A program made the translations under genes and the position numbers. The notes beneath the pieces were generated by a model, which saw only the letters and a list, made by a program, of their open reading frames with translations, was not told the DNA's origin and did no database searches. A stretch of DNA of 64,000 nucleotides from Desulforhabdus sp. TSK (GTDB lineage: Bacteria > Desulfobacterota > Syntrophobacteria > Syntrophobacterales > Syntrophobacteraceae). Below are positions 1-8,777 of the stretch, one piece after another. How positions within the stretch are numbered: position 1 is the first letter of the stretch; each line of letters starts with the position of its first letter. The DNA is taken from NCBI RefSeq assembly GCF_022836495.1, contig NZ_BQXM01000018.1, forward strand, positions 32,966 to 96,965, written 5' to 3'.

Positions 1-1164
1 AGATTCGTGTTCAGCTTTGCCCTCTTGAATGGCTGCCATGCTTGTGAGAAAGCTGGGGGAGCCGAAATCGCATTCGATTTCGATTCGTCTGGAAAGTTTG
101 TCGGAACGAGGTTGATACGACTGGTGGGGCCTGAAGCAGCAGTTTCCCAAACAGAGCCCCGAATGCAATCCGCCGCTTCGAGCAGTCCTGACGGCAGTGT
201 TGACCAGATCGCACCAATTCCCGTGCATTCAATCGACACAGAGTACGTCATGGAGAGTAACAATTTGTCGAATCCCCAACAGAGTTATGTCGCCGAGAGG
301 AAAATCACCTCCGTCGAGCCTGATCGAATCAGAGTCTCCATGCGGAACCTCAATAGTGGCTATGTTCGCACTCTCGAATACGACCACCAGTGGAATCTGA
401 TATCTTCGAGGGGTGCCGCCGGAGAAGGCTCTGATTATTCGCCGCCGATCAAGTACTATGACTTTCCTCTACAACGCGGCAAGCGCTGGTCGAGTGTTTC
501 GACAGAGCGCAACATGAAGACCGGGGAGTTGCGCGAACACAGGATATCGGCAGAAGTTGGGGGATGGGAAACGGTATCGGTGCCTGCAGGAACATTTCAG
601 GCAATCAAGGTCATGATCGACAACGAGGTCAAGGACCTCCAAACCGGCCAGACCACATCGGGGACCGATACTTCATGGTATGCGCCTGCAGTCAAACGAT
701 CTGTCAAATCAGAAATGACCCTCTACAATAGTCGAGAGGGGCGAGATGATCTCCAAACTTTACAGCTTATGAGCTATTCCTTCAAACCAGCTCCAGTTCA
801 AGAACCTAATATCGCACCTGTTGTGCCCGCCCCTCTTGTCTTGCCACTTTCTTTGAAAGCGCAGGTTGAGAAAGAGTTGGTCGCTAAAGGATTTCCTGGT
901 GTTATTGTTTTAGGGATAGAGAGCGGAAATGTCAGCATCTCGGGGACTGAAAAATATCCTAAACAGGCCGGAAACATTTCTAGAATCATATCGAAAGTGC
1001 CTGGTGTGGCCGACGTCAGGATTGTCTTAACCCCTTCGCCCCAGCGTAGCATAGAGGTACGGGATGATGCGCCTAAGAATCAGTTTAAGAGCGCAAGTCC
1101 CAAGGAGTCAAGGCCTGCAAGCAGGAGAGGGGCGTCAATAGCTCCGCCGTCCAGGGACTTCTGA
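1..1164 (+). CDS. Putative exported protein with C-terminal BON-like domain (5' partial)
   Basis: The reading frame is open through the first base of the window, so the N-terminus is probably missing; the first in-window start codon is a GTG at 7. The protein has an early Cys pair (CHAC) and a central ~200-residue region of beta-rich character containing SVPAGTFQAIKV and SWYAPAVKRSVK. Such motifs are common in uncharacterised periplasmic or lipoprotein beta-sandwich families. The last ~100 residues (KAQVEKELVAKGFPG to VPGVADVRIVL) look like a BON domain, a module usually placed in the periplasm or at the membrane. A related BON-like tail ends the membrane protein encoded at 12534-13985, which suggests both belong to one envelope function. 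The exact role is not recognised. Confidence 0.7.
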   Translation, partial: RFVFSFALLNGCHACEKAGGAEIAFDFDSSGKFVGTRLIRLVGPEAAVSQTEPRMQSAASSSPDGSVDQIAPIPVHSIDTEYVMESNNLSNPQQSYVAERKITSVEPDRIRVSMRNLNSGYVRTLEYDHQWNLISSRGAAGEGSDYSPPIKYYDFPLQRGKRWSSVSTERNMKTGELREHRISAEVGGWETVSVPAGTFQAIKVMIDNEVKDLQTGQTTSGTDTSWYAPAVKRSVKSEMTLYNSREGRDDLQTLQLMSYSFKPAPVQEPNIAPVVPAPLVLPLSLKAQVEKELVAKGFPGVIVLGIESGNVSISGTEKYPKQAGNISRIISKVPGVADVRIVLTPSPQRSIEVRDDAPKNQFKSASPKESRPASRRGASIAPPSRDF

Positions 1165-1259
1165 TTGACTTTCTCGAATCTCCAGTGTCGGGAAGTTGTC
1201 GCTCGATGGAAACACTCTTCCTTCCATGAAGTATTGAATATGAAAGGATAAGTTTGCCA

Positions 1260-1412
1260 ATGGACGAGAAAGAAAAGGAATCCAACTTCTTTAGGGATGT
1301 GTCTCCTTACTATAAAAAGATCATCGAGGAACGTGCAAAACGTGAGCGGGAGAGTGAAAACAAAAAAAGGCGAGAAAAAATCAAGGTCGTTCCCCCTGGC
1401 AAAAAGGACTGA
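1260..1412 (+). CDS. Small highly charged hypothetical protein (50 aa)
   Basis: An ATG preceded by AAAGGA about 11 bases upstream opens a 50-codon frame ending in TGA. The product is dominated by Lys, Glu and Arg (for example IIEERAKRERESENKKRREK) and is probably one charged helix. It lies 95 bases after the BON-domain gene and reads in the same direction, so it may be the last gene of that operon. No family is recognised. The ribosome site and placement in otherwise empty DNA are the only support. Confidence 0.4.
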   Translation: MDEKEKESNFFRDVSPYYKKIIEERAKRERESENKKRREKIKVVPPGKKD

Positions 1413-1416
1413 TCTG

Positions 1417-1614
1417 TTACTCTCTACTCACCATTGGTTTGCCCGAGGTCGGTTTTTGGCTTGGTAGGGCAAGGGGTCTTCTCGGCTCGAGGTGAGATTC
1501 CATCGATCGTTCACAGCACATGAAGATGAGCGTGGAAGGTTCATCCCCGGCCATGGGCAGAGTGGCCTTTTTGTGTTCGGTGAGCCACTCCGTCCATGAT
1601 TCGAAAGCGATCAT
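1417..1614 (-). CDS. Small hypothetical protein (65 aa)
   Basis: This frame sits in the gap directly downstream of the TPR lipoprotein gene on the same strand, 15 bases after its stop, and converges with the 50-codon ORF. Third codon positions are mostly G or C, as in neighbouring genes, and the first half (MIAFESWTEWLTEHKK) reads like protein. The second half is low-complexity and Pro/Arg-rich. It has no recognised domain and no strong ribosome site, so it could be spurious. Confidence 0.3.
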   Translation of the reverse strand: MIAFESWTEWLTEHKKATLPMAGDEPSTLIFMCCERSMESHLEPRRPLALPSQKPTSGKPMVSRE

Positions 1615-1629
1615 TCCACAAGATCATCG

Positions 1630-3045
1630 TCAAAAAATTTCGTTTTTCAGTAAGTTCAACACAATCCGGTCTGCATTTCTTCTCATGAGGGATGTCTCCG
1701 TGGCGGTTTTTTCGGCGGGCGTTTGCTTGTCGATTCGTGCGGCAGTATCGGTCAGTGTGAATTCCGCGACGAGTTTCTTCTTGCTGGCGCCATATGCTTC
1801 CGTTTTCGTCGTGATCTCAAAAAGTGTGGCGAAGTCTCCCTCTTTCCGGCCGGGTTCGGTGGCCACCATGGATTCCTTCCTGGATTGAATGCTCAACACG
1901 ATTTTCGCTCCCTCCCGTGAAGAACTCGCGAGATAGGCATTCCATTGATTGGAGTTTTCCGGGGATGCCGACGATTTGGAATCTCCGGCTCTCACGATCT
2001 CGTACATTCCGCTATTCGAAAGCGCTTGAGAGAGGATCTTGCCGCATTCATCGGACTGGGGATTTTTTGAATCGGATCTGATAACAAATGCGATATTGAG
2101 AGGATCGTTCAGACGTTCGATCCATTTCTTGCAGTCGGATGCCAGTTTGTTGTCCTTGGGATTTCCCGCCATTACACTTTCGAGTTTTGCCAGGGCCTTC
2201 TCCCTCCGACCCGTGAAAATATAACATACCCCAACATAGAATTGCGCCAGGGGGTCTTTGCCGTTGATGCCTTCCGCTTTTTGGAAGCCGTAGAGTGCTT
2301 GCTGAAAGTTCTTTTTATTGAAATGATACATGCCCTTTTGGTACAGGTTTTCAAAAAGCTCCGAGTTCGAAACGCTTTTTCGAGATTTGGATTTTGCTAA
2401 GGTCTTCATTTCCAGGAGGGCATAGAGTTCTGGAGGCCTGCTTGAATTGAATTCATTGACGATTTGTTGCGCGGCGGATAGCCCTGCCTGGTACCCTACC
2501 TGACCTACTTTGTCCATACCTGTCAGAAATGTGGTGACGAAATCAATCTGTCCACTGCGGCTCTCTCCCAGAGCGTTGCCTTCCCAAACCACGTTTCCGC
2601 TCAGATCGTACCCCTTGATACGGAATCTAACTTTTGCCTCGACCTCGCCGGACAGGGTCCCGATGGCATTGCCGTAAGCGTAAAGGATTTCGGGCTCGAT
2701 GACTGCTTCCACATCAGGCTGATAATTTCCCATGTAAGGGGGAAGAGAATTGACTTCGACGGCCTCGTCGAACAGGGAGGATATCATTTGCATCGCGATG
2801 GGAACCATGTATTTTCCCACTTCCATCTGGAACACCATTCCCATTTTGTTTTGTTTGCACACATAATTCCGGAGGTCATCACTGAAGTAAACCCCCACTT
2901 TGGCGTGAATCTTCTCGGTATTGGGGAAAAGTTCGCGTGTCGCCGGTGCTACATTGAGTGGAACATTGTGAACGCACCCAGATTGTGAAAGCACCAGTGC
3001 AAGCATGATGGCTGACAAGATTCCGGTGTGTTGCAAACGTTTCAT
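1630..3045 (-). CDS. Putative outer-membrane lipoprotein with TPR domain
   Basis: The chosen ATG follows a strong GGGAGGGAGAGGG ribosome site and is the only start that puts a signal peptide at the N-terminus: MKRLQHTG, a hydrophobic stretch, then the lipobox LSQSGC. A longer frame (from 3141) would begin on top of the predicted promoter. After the lipobox the protein has a region resembling polymer-secretion or CsgG-type lipoproteins (weak). It then has one or two TPR units around residues 235-320 (LYQKGMYHFNKKNFQQALYGF; AQFYVGVCYIFTGRREKAL) and a C-terminal domain with a possible beta fold. It is divergent from the 3212 operon, with a 166-bp shared upstream region, and may serve the same envelope function. 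The specific role is unknown. Confidence 0.7.
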   Translation of the reverse strand: MKRLQHTGILSAIMLALVLSQSGCVHNVPLNVAPATRELFPNTEKIHAKVGVYFSDDLRNYVCKQNKMGMVFQMEVGKYMVPIAMQMISSLFDEAVEVNSLPPYMGNYQPDVEAVIEPEILYAYGNAIGTLSGEVEAKVRFRIKGYDLSGNVVWEGNALGESRSGQIDFVTTFLTGMDKVGQVGYQAGLSAAQQIVNEFNSSRPPELYALLEMKTLAKSKSRKSVSNSELFENLYQKGMYHFNKKNFQQALYGFQKAEGINGKDPLAQFYVGVCYIFTGRREKALAKLESVMAGNPKDNKLASDCKKWIERLNDPLNIAFVIRSDSKNPQSDECGKILSQALSNSGMYEIVRAGDSKSSASPENSNQWNAYLASSSREGAKIVLSIQSRKESMVATEPGRKEGDFATLFEITTKTEAYGASKKKLVAEFTLTDTAARIDKQTPAEKTATETSLMRRNADRIVLNLLKNEIF

Positions 3046-3146
3046 CCCTCTCCCTCCCATTCGTAAGGCGTGTCCTTGCCAATGACTTCTCATGTCTTCC
3101 AAGCCAAAGAAAAACTGTCCTGAATTCATCCTTTTAAACATCTTTC

Positions 3147-3173
3147 ATATTAGAAGAGAGAATGACTTGTCAA
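3147..3173 (-). promoter_or_regulatory. Predicted sigma70-type promoter for the TPR lipoprotein gene
   Basis: On the - strand there is a perfect TTGACA (3173-3168) followed after 15 bases by TAATAT (3152-3147). The short spacer is the weak point. Initiation near 3140 would leave a ~95-base leader before the lipoprotein ATG, which supports the start chosen there. Confidence 0.45.
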
Positions 3174-3211
3174 TGAATAGGGAATGATATGCTTAATTGG
3201 TGGGGACCGAT

Positions 3212-4483
3212 ATGAGCGGAGAGGTCGTTGCATTTCCTGTGGTTGCTTTGCTTCCCGTTGCGGGAATTGTAGGAATAGTCGCGGTGGGCTCTGCCGCGGC
3301 CCGTGCGGTTCAGTCCATTGTGGACCATCAGGTGGAAGCGGCCCGCAAAAAGGCGGAAGAAGAAAGACACCGTCTTCGAGAATGGGAGGATTTTCAGGGG
3401 AGGCAGCGGCAAAAACTGGAAGAGGCGAGTCGTCTCCAGAACGAGCTCAGGCAAGCGGAATCAAGACTTGCAGGCATTGGCCTCGGTGACGCGGCGGAAG
3501 CGGGCGCCTGGGAGCGAAGAGCCCCTTCCTATGCTGGTGGGGGGAAGAAGGCAAATATGCCTCACGACGCCCTGCGTTCAGAGCTCCAACGCATAGGAAA
3601 ATTGCTTCAGGAACTTCCCGAGAGCTTCCGGTTGAATCCCCATTCCCCATATGAGCGCATGGAGGAATGGCATGCAAAGCTCGCATCCGCTGCGGAACAG
3701 TCGAGATCCTCGAGGCCCGAGACGGCATCTACGCTCAGGGAGACCATTCTCCGGACGTTCAGGGCTTACATCGAGAAGGAAGAGGCCGAGTCTCGGAAGC
3801 AGAAGGAAATGTACAGTAAAGTGAACAACCTCATCGAGGATGTGATGCTTGTCGGACAGCTGGCTGGCAGCCAAGTGGCCCATTCCGAATTGAGATCCAT
3901 CCGCACTGACCTTCTTCACCTTCTTTCGGCAGAGGTTATCTCTCCCGGACAGATTCAGCTCATTGAAAAGTGCTTCAACGGCATTCGGCAAAGGGTCGAT
4001 GACGAAACGGCCATGCTGGCCGGCAGGCGGGCGCTGGCCGAGTCACTTACGCGCCACCTCAGTGCTCTTGGCTATCGAACGATCGCGGACTTTTCAGATC
4101 ATGTCGACGCCGGTTTCTCAGAGGCTCTTCTTGCCATGCCCGGGGGGGAGCGGGTGCGGATTCGCATCGCCGCCGACGGTGGCATGGCCTGCCAACTCAT
4201 GCATGAGTCCAGGCATTCCGTCGATGCGCTCTCACGGGAAGTCGTTGCGCTCTTCAAGCGCCAGGAAACCAAATGGTGTACGGATTTCAAGGAAGTCATC
4301 CGCCGCATGACTGCCGAAGGATTTCTCTACGAGGTGAAGTTTGAGCAAGAAATTCCGCTGGAGCGGATCCCGGTCGTGGTGATGGAAACTGCCGATGAGC
4401 TTGCACGGTGGAAAGAGGATCGGGAAGAAGAGGATGAAATGGAACGATTTCAACGGGAAGATCAGAGGAGATACCTCGAATGA
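3212..4483 (+). CDS. Coiled-coil protein, partner of the ClpB-like AAA+ ATPase (paralogue of 29576-30982)
   Basis: The ATG at 3212 is preferred over a TTG 15 bases earlier because TGGGGA lies just upstream. The N-terminus is hydrophobic (residues ~6-30, VVAFPVVALLPVAGIVGIVAVG), so it is probably membrane-anchored. A long charged coiled coil follows (VEAARKKAEEERHRLREWED). The last ~100 residues form a compact domain (LSALGYRTIADF, GERVRIRIAADGG) that matches the C-terminal domain of the coiled-coil protein of region 2 (LQQAGWRIADAA, GDEIVTIITPNSG). It ends in an acidic tail. The stop overlaps the AAA+ start as ATGA, which implies translational coupling and a joint complex. No named family is recognised. 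Confidence 0.75.
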   Translation: MSGEVVAFPVVALLPVAGIVGIVAVGSAAARAVQSIVDHQVEAARKKAEEERHRLREWEDFQGRQRQKLEEASRLQNELRQAESRLAGIGLGDAAEAGAWERRAPSYAGGGKKANMPHDALRSELQRIGKLLQELPESFRLNPHSPYERMEEWHAKLASAAEQSRSSRPETASTLRETILRTFRAYIEKEEAESRKQKEMYSKVNNLIEDVMLVGQLAGSQVAHSELRSIRTDLLHLLSAEVISPGQIQLIEKCFNGIRQRVDDETAMLAGRRALAESLTRHLSALGYRTIADFSDHVDAGFSEALLAMPGGERVRIRIAADGGMACQLMHESRHSVDALSREVVALFKRQETKWCTDFKEVIRRMTAEGFLYEVKFEQEIPLERIPVVVMETADELARWKEDREEEDEMERFQREDQRRYLE

Positions 4484-6513
4484 TCGTGCTCGACGATGAG
4501 AGCAGTCCTCGGTGGCTCAAGGAACTGGCTCGTTTTCTGCCGCTCAAGAATCTGATTTTTGTTCAGGGCAATGTCCTTGACCTGTTATCATACTCGATTC
4601 AATCCCAGACACAGGATGGAACATCCATCCTGTGGACCGAAAATACCTTGCCTCTTTTTTTCCGAAGGTTACTGGAGGAACTGGGATACGATGTGGTCGG
4701 ATTGTTCGATCCGGTGGATGGGCTTTCTTTTGCCCTACCGGAAATGGAGCAGACCTACAAACAGTTGTCTTCAGGGAAGCGCCCCGTATCGACTGCGTCC
4801 GCCAGCGGACCGCGTCCTGCCGTCTCCCTGCCTCCGACTACAGTGGGATACCAGGAGGGAGAGTCCTCTACTATCGTACCGACTCAGGGAAGAGCCTCCG
4901 CAGAGCCTCCGGAGGAACAGCCACCGCCCCAGGGAATGGCTCGTTCCCGGGAGATGGACCTCAACAGCGCTTTCGACGGCATCCGGGCAGCTCTGCGCAA
5001 CACCTGCGCGCCGTGCGCCTTCGTGTTCAACCTGGCTTCGCGGTTGGTCACCTCCCCGGGCCACCTCACTCGGGACGAACGGGTGCTTTTCACCAAGGTG
5101 CTCAAGGCGTCCACAGAGTGTGCGGATGTCCACAGGGATGGGCTGCACTGGAAGAACGTGATGATATTCATTTGCGACAAGCTCAACGATCTTCCTGCAT
5201 TTCTCTATCTGAACAATCCCAGAGCGAGATCGATTTTCATCGACAAGCCGGACCGCCTTGCTCGCTCACGCCTTTTCAGGCGCTCATACACCAATTTCCA
5301 TGGTGTCGAGCCAAGCTCCGAATGTCCGGCCGAGCTCACCTCCCAATTTGCATCCCTGACAGACGGAATGAGCAATCATGAGCTCAAGAGCCTGGGGCTA
5401 CTTTCCCGAAGGGAAAAGGTCCCTGTCAAGACACTGAAAGACGTTCAAAAGCTCTGCGAACGGTACAAGTACGGCATCACCGAAAGCGAATGGGATAAGA
5501 TCGACCGAACGCGACTCGACCGGTCGGAGGAATTCATCAGGGAGCGTATCAAAGGTCAGGATCTGGCCATCGCGCGAGTGCTCGACATCGTCAAACGGGC
5601 AAAAATCGGTCTTGCGGCCGGTTCGGGCGTTTCCAGCAGGCCGCGGGGCGTGCTCTTTTTTGCCGGACCGACGGGCGTCGGCAAGACGGAGCTCGCCAAG
5701 AGCCTCGCCGAGCTGCTTTTTGGGCAGCAGGACCGGTGTATTCGTTTCGACATGAGCGAGTATGCCTCACAGCATGCCGACCAACGTCTCCTTGGCGCAC
5801 CGCCCGGCTACGTGGGCTACGAAGAGGGCGGTCAACTCACCACGGCCATTCGAGAGAAACCCTTTTCCGTTCTGCTTTTCGACGAAATAGAGAAGGCGCA
5901 CGGCAGTATTTTCGACAAGTTCCTTCAGATCCTCGACGATGGAAGACTGACCGACGGCAAGGGGGAAACCGTATACTTCTCGGAGTCCATCATCGTCTTC
6001 ACAAGCAACCTCGGCACAGTGTCTCAAACTGCAGAAGAGGGGGAAGAGACCGTGGCTGCCTGCATGCCTCCCTACGAACGCATGCAGGAAAGTGTCCTGA
6101 AGGCCATCAGAGACCACTTCAACCATCAGCTCGGGCGCCCGGAAATCTTGAACCGTTTTGGTGACAACTTCGTGGTGTTCGACTTCATTCGCCCGCCGGT
6201 GGAAGAGCAGATCATCGATCTCCTCCTGAAACATCTCACCGAACGCGCCATGGAGAGTCACAAGATCGCTTTGTCAGTGGCGCCTGAAGTGAGGGAGAAA
6301 CTCATCGCCATGGGCCGGGGCAATTTGCGGCATGGTGGCCGCGGACTTCGAAATGTCGTCGATTCCGCCATGGTCAATCCACTAAACAGAGCGCTCTTCG
6401 ATTGCAGCGACATCGAGGAAGGGAGCACCGTTCGCGTGGTAGATCTCCTCGACCACGGCATCACCGCAAGCTACCGTTTCGAGCTTCGAATAGAGACCGA
6501 CCGGAAGGGATGA
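4480..6513 (+). CDS. AAA+ ATPase, ClpA/ClpB-type motor with degenerate N-terminal domain
   Basis: Residues ~370-670 form a classical Clp/Hsp100 D2-like module: Walker A GPTGVGKTE near residue 396, the conserved pore-loop region GAPPGYVGYEEGG, Walker B VLLFDEIEKAH near 464, sensor IVFTSNLG and arginine finger in RPEILNRFGD near 553. Residues 1-~330 lack a P-loop and look like a decayed nucleotide-binding domain. The blocks LKNLIFVQGNVLDL, CAFVFN and FIDKPDR line up with the N-terminus of the triple-AAA protein at 25310-29542. A Pro/Ser-rich linker (residues ~100-160) separates the halves. Unlike ClpV or ClpB it has one active ATPase ring and no Clp_N repeats. It is likely a substrate-remodelling motor working with the coiled-coil and radical-SAM neighbours. 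Confidence 0.9.
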   Translation: MIVLDDESSPRWLKELARFLPLKNLIFVQGNVLDLLSYSIQSQTQDGTSILWTENTLPLFFRRLLEELGYDVVGLFDPVDGLSFALPEMEQTYKQLSSGKRPVSTASASGPRPAVSLPPTTVGYQEGESSTIVPTQGRASAEPPEEQPPPQGMARSREMDLNSAFDGIRAALRNTCAPCAFVFNLASRLVTSPGHLTRDERVLFTKVLKASTECADVHRDGLHWKNVMIFICDKLNDLPAFLYLNNPRARSIFIDKPDRLARSRLFRRSYTNFHGVEPSSECPAELTSQFASLTDGMSNHELKSLGLLSRREKVPVKTLKDVQKLCERYKYGITESEWDKIDRTRLDRSEEFIRERIKGQDLAIARVLDIVKRAKIGLAAGSGVSSRPRGVLFFAGPTGVGKTELAKSLAELLFGQQDRCIRFDMSEYASQHADQRLLGAPPGYVGYEEGGQLTTAIREKPFSVLLFDEIEKAHGSIFDKFLQILDDGRLTDGKGETVYFSESIIVFTSNLGTVSQTAEEGEETVAACMPPYERMQESVLKAIRDHFNHQLGRPEILNRFGDNFVVFDFIRPPVEEQIIDLLLKHLTERAMESHKIALSVAPEVREKLIAMGRGNLRHGGRGLRNVVDSAMVNPLNRALFDCSDIEEGSTVRVVDLLDHGITASYRFELRIETDRKG

Positions 6514-6517
6514 TAGT

Positions 6518-7174
6518 GTGAAGGGGGTGGACATCAATATCTACGGTATCGCTCATCCCGTGCGTTGTCTGGGGCCAGGATGTCGACTGGTGCTCTGGGT
6601 TGCCGGCTGCTATCGGCGGTGTGAGGGATGCGCTTCCCCGACTCTTCAGGATCCTGCAGCGGGGAAATTGATTCCGGTTGATCACCTCGCACGGCGTATT
6701 CTGGCAATCCGGCTACCTCTGGACGGGATCACCCTCACGGGCGGTGAGCCGGTGGATCAGGCACAGGCCCTCACCGGACTTCTCGATCGGCTGCGGGCCG
6801 AGAGACCGGAGTGGAGCACTATCCTCTATTCCGGATATACTCTGGAGGAGATTCAAGGGAAAGGGGGAGCGGAGGGCCGCCTTCTCGATTTGACCGATAT
6901 ACTGGTGGACGGTCCATTCGAACGCCATATCCCTGCGTGCCATCCCCTTGCCGGCTCAGGCAACCAGAAAGTCCACTGTCTCAGTTCACGAGGCCGCCAA
7001 CTGAAGCGAAGAGCGGATGAGGTTTTGGCTACTAACTTCGAACTGGGTATCGGTCCGGATTCCACCCACCTGCTCATCGGCATCGGAGCACAAAGGGAAA
7101 GAACCGCCGTGAAGACAGCCCTTAGCCGGTTGAATGAATTGAATAAACGATTGGAGGGGAGGCGCCTGTTGTGA
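6518..7174 (+). CDS. Radical-SAM enzyme, NrdG/activase-like (4Fe-4S single-cluster)
   Basis: A GTG start lies four bases after the AAA+ stop, behind GGAAGGGA. The cluster motif CxxxCxxC is present as CYRRCEGC, followed by the SAM-binding GGEP motif (LTGGEPVDQ). The DGPF and SGNQKVHCLSSR blocks are shared with the second radical-SAM enzyme at 30985-31635. Size and motif order match anaerobic ribonucleotide-reductase activating enzymes. No nrdD or other glycyl-radical enzyme is nearby, so the natural target is unknown. The gene ends overlapping the FHA gene (GTGA). I infer it modifies or activates a component of this locus; the NrdG function itself is unlikely. Confidence 0.85.
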   Translation: MKGVDINIYGIAHPVRCLGPGCRLVLWVAGCYRRCEGCASPTLQDPAAGKLIPVDHLARRILAIRLPLDGITLTGGEPVDQAQALTGLLDRLRAERPEWSTILYSGYTLEEIQGKGGAEGRLLDLTDILVDGPFERHIPACHPLAGSGNQKVHCLSSRGRQLKRRADEVLATNFELGIGPDSTHLLIGIGAQRERTAVKTALSRLNELNKRLEGRRLL

Positions 7175-7851
7175 CAAATTACATCAAAATATGCCCGATT
7201 TGTGGGGCGTTCAATCCCGAGAGTGCGCAAGCCTGCAAGAAATCCGACTGCAATGCGTTTCTCGACGGAGTGGAAGCCGTTCCCGAGCCGTATCCAGAAA
7301 AGCCGGAGCAGCCTTTTGGGGAGGGTAAGGGCGATGAAGAGGCAGCTCCTTCGGAGCTCGATCCAGACCAGTTACCTTTGCCTGAGAATTTGCAGGGCTC
7401 TCCGTTCAAGCTATGCCCCCAGTGCGGCGCGAGAAATTCAAAGGATAGCTTCCTTTGCGCCACGCCGGGTTGCAATACGAGCCTTGCATTTGTGGAGGCT
7501 GTTCTTATGCCCGAAGGCTCCACAAACTTGCTGCCGAGGCGCCTCTATCTGGAAAATCCGCATCTCCCGCATCCCCTCGAGGTCAAAAGCGGGCAGGTGG
7601 TTGGACAGGCTCATCCTACGAGCGGCGCCGATGTCAAACTTTCGGGCATTCCCGATATCGAGTGCGTGTCTCGGTCTCACTGCCGCTTCGATTTCGACGG
7701 AAGCTCATGGATGCTCACTGCCCTTCCAACGACCACGAACAAGACTTGTGTCAACGGAAAAGTCATTCCCAAGGGGCAAAGTGTCGCCTTAAAAAATGGG
7801 GATGTGGTGACTATGGCGATCTGTGATTTCCGAGTGAGGCTGATGGAGTGA
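7171..7851 (+). CDS. Double zinc-ribbon and FHA-domain protein
   Basis: Two zinc-ribbon-like repeats open the protein (CPICGAFNPESAQACKKSDC and CPQCGARN with a later CATPGC), separated by an acidic Pro-rich linker. The C-terminal ~100 residues form an FHA domain: the GQVVGQ start, the SRSHCRF core with conserved Ser and His, and a TTNKTCVNGKVI segment before the final strands. FHA domains bind phosphothreonine peptides. With a PP2C phosphatase and a Ser/Thr kinase as the next two genes, both overlapping, this is the reader of a local phosphothreonine circuit. The start is a GTG overlapping the previous stop; the stop overlaps the phosphatase start (GTGA). Confidence 0.9.
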   Translation: MTNYIKICPICGAFNPESAQACKKSDCNAFLDGVEAVPEPYPEKPEQPFGEGKGDEEAAPSELDPDQLPLPENLQGSPFKLCPQCGARNSKDSFLCATPGCNTSLAFVEAVLMPEGSTNLLPRRLYLENPHLPHPLEVKSGQVVGQAHPTSGADVKLSGIPDIECVSRSHCRFDFDGSSWMLTALPTTTNKTCVNGKVIPKGQSVALKNGDVVTMAICDFRVRLME

Positions 7852-8777
7852 GCAGCACCTATCGGATTGTCGGGCACACGGAAAAGGGGCCAGTCAGGGC
7901 TGCCAATGAAGACCATATCCTGGTCGCCCGGTTTGTGAAAAATCGGGGGCGCATCTGGATGACCATCGATCAGGAAGACGATTTCCTCGGCGGATACGGC
8001 ATCCTGCTCGCGGTTGCAGACGGTGTGGGAGGAGAAGCCGGAGGAGCGGTGGCGAGCAGGCTCGCACTCACGACCATCGAGCGGCATTTTTACGGTGTCG
8101 AAAAAACAGGGCGGGATCTCGGCGATTTCGGGGAAACGATCAAATCGGCGGCCGGGCGCGCTAACGAGACCCTCTTGGCCCTCGCAGCCGGACGACCTGA
8201 ACTGTCCGGAATGGGTTGCACTCTCACGGGCATCTGTCTAACCCCCCATGGGTACCTCGTTTTCAATGCGGGCGACAGCCGGGTTTACAGGTACAGGAAT
8301 GGTGCCATGGCGCTCACCTCTGACGACAGCCTGACAGGTGTCATCATTCGAGCCGGACACATGTCTTTTGACGAGGCGCAGACATCCCCACTGCGCCATA
8401 CCATTACCAACTGCCTGGGACAGGCATCCTTTAACTTGAACGTGATGCATGGTCGCGAATTGCGCGACGGAGACATCTTTCTCGTCTGCTCGGATGGGGT
8501 GCACGACCTCGTCACCGAGGATGACCTCGACGAGATCATGGCCAGTAACGGGTCTCTGGATGCGGTCATGAATGAAATCGTGGATCGGGCCGTGAATCGG
8601 GGTGGCCATGATAATATATCGGCCATTCTTGTCGGCTTTGGCCCCCGTGAGGAGACGTGTCCGGACAAGGCTCCCGTGTTACCCGAAAGTATAGAGCTAT
8701 CGACATCCACTGACTTGCCGGAGCGGGTGAACGTGGCTGCCGATGGTAGCCGGTTGAATGAGGAGGAATTCCCATGA
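7848..8777 (+). CDS. PP2C-type Ser/Thr protein phosphatase
   Basis: All the PPM/PP2C metal-site motifs are visible: the early RAANEDH, VADGVGGEAGG near residue 57, GDSRVYRY, CSDGVHDLV and the final GGHDNISAIL. The catalytic domain takes up almost the whole length. A short, low-complexity tail of ~45 residues follows it. It should remove phosphate from Ser/Thr in proteins using two metal ions, opposing the kinase encoded next. The GTG start overlaps the FHA gene, and its stop overlaps the kinase ATG. Confidence 0.93.
   Translation: MSSTYRIVGHTEKGPVRAANEDHILVARFVKNRGRIWMTIDQEDDFLGGYGILLAVADGVGGEAGGAVASRLALTTIERHFYGVEKTGRDLGDFGETIKSAAGRANETLLALAAGRPELSGMGCTLTGICLTPHGYLVFNAGDSRVYRYRNGAMALTSDDSLTGVIIRAGHMSFDEAQTSPLRHTITNCLGQASFNLNVMHGRELRDGDIFLVCSDGVHDLVTEDDLDEIMASNGSLDAVMNEIVDRAVNRGGHDNISAILVGFGPREETCPDKAPVLPESIELSTSTDLPERVNVAADGSRLNEEEFP

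Noticed and set aside
6518..7174. Anaerobic ribonucleotide reductase activase (nrdG)
   Set aside because: The motifs fit, but no nrdD is adjacent and the enzyme recurs as a paralogue in a locus of a different kind.
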